Shown here: piece after piece, positions 58,454 to 64,000 of the stretch
How positions within the stretch are numbered: position 1 is the stretch's first letter
How the letters are laid out: every line of letters starts with the position of its first letter
Source: Bacteriovoracaceae bacterium UBA6200
Lineage (GTDB): Bacteria > Bdellovibrionota > Bacteriovoracia > Bacteriovoracales > Bacteriovoracaceae
Length of the DNA: 64,000 nt
Assembly: GCA_002422605.1 (NCBI GenBank)
Contig: DISW01000001.1
Span: 129,114-193,113, forward strand
Direction: 5' to 3'
Made by a program: the position numbers and the translations under genes
The notes under the pieces: generated by a model
What the model saw: only the letters and a program-made list of their open reading frames with translations
Told to the model about the DNA's origin: nothing
The model's database searches: none

Positions 58454-59206
58454 ATGACAAAGCAACACTTTTACTTAATTCGCGGGTTGATAAGAGAAAA
58501 AGGTCATTGGGGTAATTTTGATGAACACCTTAAAAGTCACTTTCCTGACTCTGTGGTAACGGCCCTGGATATTCCTGGTGCGGGGGAATATTTCCAATCT
58601 GCTTCACCCCTTACGGTCGCAGGCATGGTAGAAATAATGCGCCAGGATTATTTAAAAGTGAGGACAGAGGGAGAGGAGTCATATCTTATTTCTATCTCTT
58701 TAGGAGGAATGATTAGCGTTGAATGGATGAAGCGTTACCCACAAGACTTTTTAAAGGCGACTTTAATCAACACTAGTATGGGTGGGATCTCCCCTCTTCA
58801 CCATCGTTTAAGGCCTTCCGCATTCTTTCATTTATTGAAAACTGCGTTTTTAAAAGGCAGAGATAAAGAAGCGTTTATTATTAAACTTATATGCAATAAC
58901 AAAGATTATTACGAAGAAACACTCAATCTTTGGGACGAAATTCAAAAAGAAAGACCAGTCTCGTTATCCAATGCTTTAAGACAGCTCTATGCAGCGGCGA
59001 CTTACAGGCCAGGAAATTTTATTCCACCTATTCCGGTTCAACTTCTGGTTGGAGTCCTTGACCGTATGGTCAATGTTTACTGCTCGAGAAGTATCGCTTC
59101 CAGATGGAAAGTTCCCTTAAGTGAACACCCAACTGCCGGTCATGACCTGACAGTGGATGATTCATACTGGGTAAGTTCTAAAATTAAAAATTTTATTGCA
59201 CCTTAA
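58454..59206 (+). CDS. Alpha/beta hydrolase
   Basis: A 250-residue hydrolase. The nucleophile elbow is SIS82LGG (a serine replaces the first Gly of GxSxG), with Asp203 in GVLDRMV and His230 in AGHDL completing the triad. The N-terminal YLIRGLIREKGHWG covers the oxyanion strand. The small cap region suggests an esterase or similar; the substrate is unknown. It ends with a 14-base overlap on the opposite strand with the large exported gene. Confidence 0.88.
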   Translation: MTKQHFYLIRGLIREKGHWGNFDEHLKSHFPDSVVTALDIPGAGEYFQSASPLTVAGMVEIMRQDYLKVRTEGEESYLISISLGGMISVEWMKRYPQDFLKATLINTSMGGISPLHHRLRPSAFFHLLKTAFLKGRDKEAFIIKLICNNKDYYEETLNLWDEIQKERPVSLSNALRQLYAAATYRPGNFIPPIPVQLLVGVLDRMVNVYCSRSIASRWKVPLSEHPTAGHDLTVDDSYWVSSKIKNFIAP

Positions 59207-62200
59207 GCTCAAGCTCCAGTGCTTGGCGGGTATAGATTCTGCGAACAGGATTTAATTTTTGTCCATTATTATCCCGAACCTGATAGACCAGTTGGTTATC
59301 CTTCTTTTCAAGTTTCACTTCAAAAGGAGGATTGGCCCCATTTTGCAAAACAAGAATGATCTCACCTGTTTTTTCAAGTTTGTCTAACTGCTCTTTTGGG
59401 ATGCTCTTTTCAATTTGGCTGAGATTAAGAGCAGTAGGATTGGACTGGAGTAAACGGTACTGCTCATCACTAACTGGCACAGTAATGGCATTGGGAACAA
59501 ATTGGCCGTTTTTAGAGTTCGAATCGATGGTAATCGAACCATCAGAGTGACGACGTAAATTAACCAATTTGGCTTCTTCCCTCGCAAGAGAGTCGGAAGC
59601 GGCCCCAGAAACAGCACCCGAACTTGATGAAGATCTTTGCACACTGGCCGAAGCTCCGCCATTACTTCCACTGGCATTGAATTGGGAATCTTTCAAGTTG
59701 GCAGGTGCCCGGAAGGTTTCTTCCGCAAGGCTGCCGCCATGAGATCCCATAGTCGTAAAACCTGAAGCTGAACGGGCCTTGACCTTCTCCTGAAAATCTT
59801 CTTCACTTGATTTGGGAGACGTTTGACTTTCTTGAGAAGATACCGCTGCCTGAGCAACCTGCTTGTTGGATATTGCAGAATTTAAAATCTTGTATTGATC
59901 ATCAGTAAGTTTACGTTGTTGCTCCAATAGAGTTTCAAGTGCTGCTATTTTAGCTTTTAATCCAGCATCACTATCAATATCATCCGGATTTTTACCTTCA
60001 TTACTTCGTTTATAATCATTTAATTCCTCTCTCCACTGACTTAGGAGTTCTTCTCTAGTGGACTGAGGCAACTTATCCACTCTGGACTTTTCAGCTTCTG
60101 AAATCTCCTGCGGCATAATTAAATTTGAATACCCCGAGAAGTCCTCATCATAAGAATTATGTCCTTGAGATTGCGGCTTATTTAAATTGCCGGATTCAAC
60201 CACATTTGAAAGGTTACTGAGCATACCAGCGCTCTCAAAAGAATCCTCCTTCTTTTTAGTGATTGAGGATATGGCGGCATCATTGCCAAAACCTTCAATT
60301 TCTCCGAAGAATTTTTCCAAACCTCTAACGTCACGAATGGTTCCGGAATTGCTATTAGCAATGGCGTTGGCGTCATCTTTAGACCTGTTGCTGGTAGGAC
60401 GTATTTGATTAAGTTTAATAGCATTGTTTACCATCGCTACATCGGCAGAGGTGGCCCCGGCCACTAAAACCGCTTCCCCATGGTCTCCATCAAAAACTTC
60501 TCTTAATGCCATAATGTTTTCATAGCTTCTGCTTGAGCAACGTTTATCGCTGGCATTGGCCTTACAAAAAGAATCTTGAAAGCTATTGAAACTTATATTC
60601 TGTTTACCATTATTCCCTTTTCGTGGAATAGAGCAAAAAGCGTCATTGAATGATTTAAAGTCAGGGTTCTTGTCGATATCTGGTTCGAAATAATTCTTAT
60701 AAGTAATGCTCTTAATTTTTTCTTCACCGTTAGGAAGAAGTTCGTTACGAAGGAGCATTTTGGCCAGACGGGTTTGTGCTTTTTTGACGACCGGGCAGTA
60801 GACGGCATAAGTCATCACACAACGAGGGTCAGAAGATCGGGAGGCATATGGACTATTTACTGAACGGCAATCCGCTGGATTGACAAAATTTTCTTCTTTA
60901 GTTTTCTCATCAACACTAATGACTTCATTGAAAACAAAATTCTCCAGTTCGTTCTGTTTTACCGGCACTTTTTCCTGAGGTATTGGGTTCTCAATAAAAT
61001 CATCAACCAACTGGAATGTTGATTTTTCGGCCTGCGCTCTGGTAAGGAGGGCCACGTCCTGGTCATTAAAAAATCTCTTCATATCTTCATCAAATGTTTT
61101 AACGTTTTTTAAAACATCTTCCTGGCATGCCGAATTGCTGACGTTCGTACAGGAGACATTGCTGGGTGTGAAATGTTTTTTTACTAATTCAAAAAGTTCC
61201 TTCTTCTTCTTACTCAAAACTTTGTTGGAAGTAGTCTCAAGGAGAGATTTAACTTCTGGAGTCAATGTCTTTGTCTTTCTTGCATATTCATCAAAATTAG
61301 TATCTGCGGCCATTAAGGTTTTAAGCATAGGATTGCGGTGAAGAAAGCGTATTTTATCTCTTAATTCTTCCATTTCACGTTTGCTTTCTTCAGTATATGG
61401 GATGGTATTGCTTTTTGCTTTTAACTCTTTTTCTAAAGTTATGTAGTTCCATTTTTTTGGATCAAAATTCTTTTCATTTAATAAATTCTTATAAAAATTA
61501 TTACTATCAGGAAATTGCTTATAGGAAAAATACTCTTTGGCCGAAACGCATTGGCCTGGTTTGAAATTATTTTCAGAGAGTACGTAAGCACTTTTATTTT
61601 CAATGCTGATTTTGCCAATTTCTTTTTTTAATTGCTCAGCAAGTTTGGCATCCGATTTTTTAGTTGAGTTTTGGGTGTCTCCTCTTAAATTCATGGCCAA
61701 GCCTACTGCATCACCACTTCTATCAAGTAGATAGTTTTGAGCGTCCCCGCCAGATTTAAAGATTTGACTTACAAAGGGTGTTCCATACATAAGAGTAGGA
61801 TCTTTCTTCCTGTCTTTCAAAGGCCCGTTCGGATCGTGATAAAGCATGTGAGACTGGAACATCATTCCATCCTGAAAAGCCGATGCTTTTGCGGCCATAT
61901 CCATCATTTTTTTCTGGATATCATTCTTCATTACATCATCAGTTCGGGAACCATGATCTCTTTCTTTCTCAAAGTTCATGATTCTTGTTACGCCTGTATT
62001 ATTTGCATTATAAAGGCAATCACAGACATTTTGCTCCATTCCAAATAACTGCTCATGTGACAAATCTAATTTATCAATAGCAGATGGTTTTTTAGCAAAG
62101 CATTTATCCACTTCACCTGCAATGTCTGTGAAGGCCTGAAATTGATTATATTTGGGAAGGCAGTCGTTAATCGATGTGTCTGAAAGGAAGTCATCCGTGT

Positions 62201-62582
62201 ATGCAATCTTGCCGTTTTTTAAATACTCAGCAAGAGAATATGGATTTTTCTTCCGTTGCTCCATTTTACCAGTGCGCGCATTATATTTAAGTCCATTAAT
62301 TTCTATCGCGTAATTTAATTCTCCATTGGACAGAATATTGGCCTTCGCGTGTTCGAAATTTACTCCTGGTATTGTTGCTGCAGGGACATTTAATCCATAG
62401 TGGTTTACGCTGATCTGATTATCAGGCTTAAAGGCCAGAGGCCTGATGCTTGAACCAATTTCATTAAGCACGTTCTGATCATCTTCAAGTGATGGTGCTA
62501 CTTCTGGTTGGGCCCAGACGGATCCAAACATAAGGGGAAGCGCCATAATAAAAAACATTCTAGAAGCCGAAACTTTCACCAT
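59193..62582 (-). CDS. Large exported protein, tandem paralog A
   Basis: A 1129-residue exported protein. I use ATG 62582 with AGGTG eight bases upstream; signal peptide MVKVSASRMFFIMALPLMFGSVWAQ. The N-terminal 800 residues are soluble, mixed and cysteine-containing, with no family I recognise. The last about 330 residues match the neighbouring gene: a coiled coil (LETLLEQQRKLTDDQYKILNS), a Ser/Gly-rich linker (VQRSSSSSGA), then LVNLRRHSDGSITID and a C-terminal domain ending RIYTRQALELELKVQ. It may be a surface or secreted factor whose C-terminal region is an attachment or sorting domain; this is inference. Confidence 0.82.
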   Translation of the reverse strand: MVKVSASRMFFIMALPLMFGSVWAQPEVAPSLEDDQNVLNEIGSSIRPLAFKPDNQISVNHYGLNVPAATIPGVNFEHAKANILSNGELNYAIEINGLKYNARTGKMEQRKKNPYSLAEYLKNGKIAYTDDFLSDTSINDCLPKYNQFQAFTDIAGEVDKCFAKKPSAIDKLDLSHEQLFGMEQNVCDCLYNANNTGVTRIMNFEKERDHGSRTDDVMKNDIQKKMMDMAAKASAFQDGMMFQSHMLYHDPNGPLKDRKKDPTLMYGTPFVSQIFKSGGDAQNYLLDRSGDAVGLAMNLRGDTQNSTKKSDAKLAEQLKKEIGKISIENKSAYVLSENNFKPGQCVSAKEYFSYKQFPDSNNFYKNLLNEKNFDPKKWNYITLEKELKAKSNTIPYTEESKREMEELRDKIRFLHRNPMLKTLMAADTNFDEYARKTKTLTPEVKSLLETTSNKVLSKKKKELFELVKKHFTPSNVSCTNVSNSACQEDVLKNVKTFDEDMKRFFNDQDVALLTRAQAEKSTFQLVDDFIENPIPQEKVPVKQNELENFVFNEVISVDEKTKEENFVNPADCRSVNSPYASRSSDPRCVMTYAVYCPVVKKAQTRLAKMLLRNELLPNGEEKIKSITYKNYFEPDIDKNPDFKSFNDAFCSIPRKGNNGKQNISFNSFQDSFCKANASDKRCSSRSYENIMALREVFDGDHGEAVLVAGATSADVAMVNNAIKLNQIRPTSNRSKDDANAIANSNSGTIRDVRGLEKFFGEIEGFGNDAAISSITKKKEDSFESAGMLSNLSNVVESGNLNKPQSQGHNSYDEDFSGYSNLIMPQEISEAEKSRVDKLPQSTREELLSQWREELNDYKRSNEGKNPDDIDSDAGLKAKIAALETLLEQQRKLTDDQYKILNSAISNKQVAQAAVSSQESQTSPKSSEEDFQEKVKARSASGFTTMGSHGGSLAEETFRAPANLKDSQFNASGSNGGASASVQRSSSSSGAVSGAASDSLAREEAKLVNLRRHSDGSITIDSNSKNGQFVPNAITVPVSDEQYRLLQSNPTALNLSQIEKSIPKEQLDKLEKTGEIILVLQNGANPPFEVKLEKKDNQLVYQVRDNNGQKLNPVRRIYTRQALELELKVQ

Positions 62583-62719
62583 AATATTCACCTACTTCAA
62601 CAACCTTTTCGTCTATCTAAAGAAATTCTTGACTATTCTAGCGTCAAACACTTGAAATTTTTAATGGGCTTAATAATACAAAGACTTAGTCAATGGAGGG
62701 GTGCCAAGAGAATATGGCA

Positions 62720-62742
62720 TTCGGGAGTATTCACCTCCCGAA
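62720..62742 (-). other. Hairpin between the two large paralogs
   Basis: TTCGGGAG pairs with CTCCCGAA (8 bp) with a 7-base loop, in the 176-base gap between the stop of the right-hand gene and the start of paralog A. No clear T-run follows on minus, so it may be a stabiliser or a weak terminator. Confidence 0.5.
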
Positions 62743-62758
62743 GGCTTTAATTTAGAAA

Positions 62759-64000
62759 TTACTGAATTTTTAACTCAAGTTCCAGGGCCTGACGGGTGTA
62801 GACCCTCTGAATAGGATTAACTTTATTCCCTTGCTGATCTTGGAGCTGGTAAACCAGCTTATTATCTTTTTTCTCTACTTTAACTTCAAACGGAGGATTT
62901 TCTCCATTTTGAAGAACCAGGATGATTTGACCAGATTTTTCTAATTCGGCCAGTTGCTCTTTAGGGATACTTTTTTCTATTTGGCTTAAACTAAGAGCGC
63001 CAGGGTTTGACTGGAGTAAACGATATTGCTCATCCGAAACGGGAACAGTGATAGCATTAGGGGCCACCTGACCGCCCTTGCTTGCTGACTCAATGGTGAT
63101 TGAACCATCAGGAAAGCGGCGCAAATTAACCAGTTTAGCTTCTTCCCGTGCAACGGAATCCGCAGAGGCCCTCGCTCCGGAAGAGGAAGAAGATCTTTGA
63201 AGGGATGCTGCTCCACTATTACCAGCGCTAGTGTTCGTTTGATTTTCCTTGATACTTGCAGGTCCTCTCATGGTTTCATCAGAAAGAGTTCCATTGGCCA
63301 TAGCAGTAGTTGTAAAACCCGAATGGGATCTTACTCTTGCTTTCTCCATTGCTTCTTTATCCGTATTCTGCGCTAGGGCCGGCGCGACTGCTTTTGAAGC
63401 CTGTGCTATTTGTTGATTCGAGATAGCTGAATTTAAAAGTTTATACTGATCCTCTGTTAATTTTCTCTGCTGAGAAAGAAGAGTTTCGAGGGCCTCAATC
63501 TTAGCTTTCATTTGAGCTTCACTGGATACATCGTAGGTAGAAGAGCTCTCTTTGTTTTCATTTTTTAAGGCAGAAAGTTCACTACGCCACTGACTTAAAA
63601 TTTCTTCTTTTTGAACAGTTGAAAGATTATCTATTTTTGCTTCTGCTGTAGTTTGAGATAAGGTATTAAAATTGGAGTAAGTTGATACATCATCATAAGA
63701 GGATTCAAATGAGGTTGTATTCGGTCTGATATTATTCTCAGAAACGACGTTTGCCAGATTAGTAAACATACCCGTTTCTTCAAATTTTTGAGAATCATCG
63801 GCTATATCAAAGTTTGTTTCAGAGATTTCTCTTAACATATTCTCAAGGGATGAAGGATATTCTCCAGCATCTCCTGCCACGACAGAAGCATCCTGAATTG
63901 AAGTATCCTGAATTCCCATGTTCCAGCTATCGAAAGATTCTTGAGCGGCAACTGAAGCAATTTTTGTATCGCTTCCTCCTCTGGGAAATGAATAGCTGCT
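62759..64000 (-). CDS. Large exported-type protein, tandem paralog B (partial)
   Basis: The frame stays open to the window edge, so the 5' end of this gene lies outside; the visible 413 codons are its C-terminal part. They repeat the C-terminal architecture of paralog A with high identity: LETLLSQQRKLTEDQYKLLNS coiled coil, SLQRSSSSSGA linker, LVNLRRFPDGSITIE, QIILVLQNGENPPFEV and RVYTRQALELELKIQ. The preceding visible part (DTSIQDASVV, NNIRPNTTSFES) is low-complexity and differs from A. Whether B has a signal peptide cannot be seen. Tandem duplication with divergence of the N-terminal region is likely. Confidence 0.8.
   Translation of the reverse strand, partial: SSYSFPRGGSDTKIASVAAQESFDSWNMGIQDTSIQDASVVAGDAGEYPSSLENMLREISETNFDIADDSQKFEETGMFTNLANVVSENNIRPNTTSFESSYDDVSTYSNFNTLSQTTAEAKIDNLSTVQKEEILSQWRSELSALKNENKESSSTYDVSSEAQMKAKIEALETLLSQQRKLTEDQYKLLNSAISNQQIAQASKAVAPALAQNTDKEAMEKARVRSHSGFTTTAMANGTLSDETMRGPASIKENQTNTSAGNSGAASLQRSSSSSGARASADSVAREEAKLVNLRRFPDGSITIESASKGGQVAPNAITVPVSDEQYRLLQSNPGALSLSQIEKSIPKEQLAELEKSGQIILVLQNGENPPFEVKVEKKDNKLVYQLQDQQGNKVNPIQRVYTRQALELELKIQ

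Noticed and set aside
1..64000. tRNA or rRNA genes, insertion sequences, prophage or integrase genes
   Set aside because: No T-loop type motifs in intergenic gaps, no transposase or integrase motifs, and no terminal inverted repeats were seen.

Overview
The window looks like chromosomal DNA from a Gram-negative bacterium of the Bdellovibrionota, most like the Bacteriovorax/Peredibacter lineage. That placement is inferred from the mix of gene families, because no rRNA or tRNA gene is present. The supporting features are many Sec-exported proteins and lipoproteins with no obvious named family, minor pilins flanked by FHA proteins, a histone H1-like protein with a SWIB domain, PilZ and GGDEF domains, several exported zinc peptidases, and a short topoisomerase IV A subunit. 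Coding density is high, start-stop overlaps are common, and I see no insertion sequence, phage, CRISPR array or integrase.

Layout. 1-2.7 kb: an Rrf2 regulator with sufB and sufC for Fe-S assembly, all on minus. 2.8-4.1 kb: a small exported protein and a lipoprotein. 4.1-13.2 kb, minus: argS, an FHA protein, three pilin-like proteins (PilX/GspK-, PilV- and PilW-like), an EF-hand exported protein and a second FHA protein. 13.3-14.4 kb: a GNAT enzyme and an exported SRPBCC-like protein. 14.5-17.9 kb: parE-parC. 18-23 kb: an M1-like peptidase, a metzincin-like lipoprotein, a small transaldolase and two exported unknowns. 23.3-27.8 kb, minus: thiamine pyrophosphokinase, a DUF1624 membrane protein, ResB and CcsA. 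27.8-30.8 kb: an unknown, a GNAT enzyme, the H1/SWIB protein and an exported unknown. 30.9-35.9 kb: putA-proC. 36-40 kb: two exported unknowns, then a winged-helix-like protein, TrmK, a receiver/PilZ-like protein and a small membrane protein. 40.1-43.8 kb, minus: MoxR, DUF58 and transglutaminase (TgpA-like). 44-44.9 kb: two related tiny proteins and a small exported protein. 44.9-51.2 kb: asd, divergent from a promoter, lysine riboswitch and lysC-dapB-dapA-dapD-lysA. 51.2-55.4 kb: a PilZ protein, then a run of exported proteins (a zinc peptidase, two small unknowns and an exported GGDEF protein). 55.6-59.2 kb: acyl-CoA synthetase, a short HPF, a methyltransferase and an alpha/beta hydrolase. 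59.2-64 kb: two tandem, partly paralogous large proteins; the first in transcription order runs off the window.

How genes work together. The clearest modules are SUF Fe-S assembly, cytochrome c maturation (ResB/CcsA), the aspartate-to-lysine pathway under a lysine riboswitch, proline-P5C metabolism, the MoxR-DUF58-transglutaminase module and a pilin tip-like operon. The points most worth a second look are the signal-peptide-bearing GGDEF protein with its exported neighbours, the FHA-framed pilin operon with a very large GspK/PilX-like subunit, the topoisomerase IV A subunit without a C-terminal domain, the lysine riboswitch with an unusual expression platform, and the tandem large exported paralogs at the right edge.
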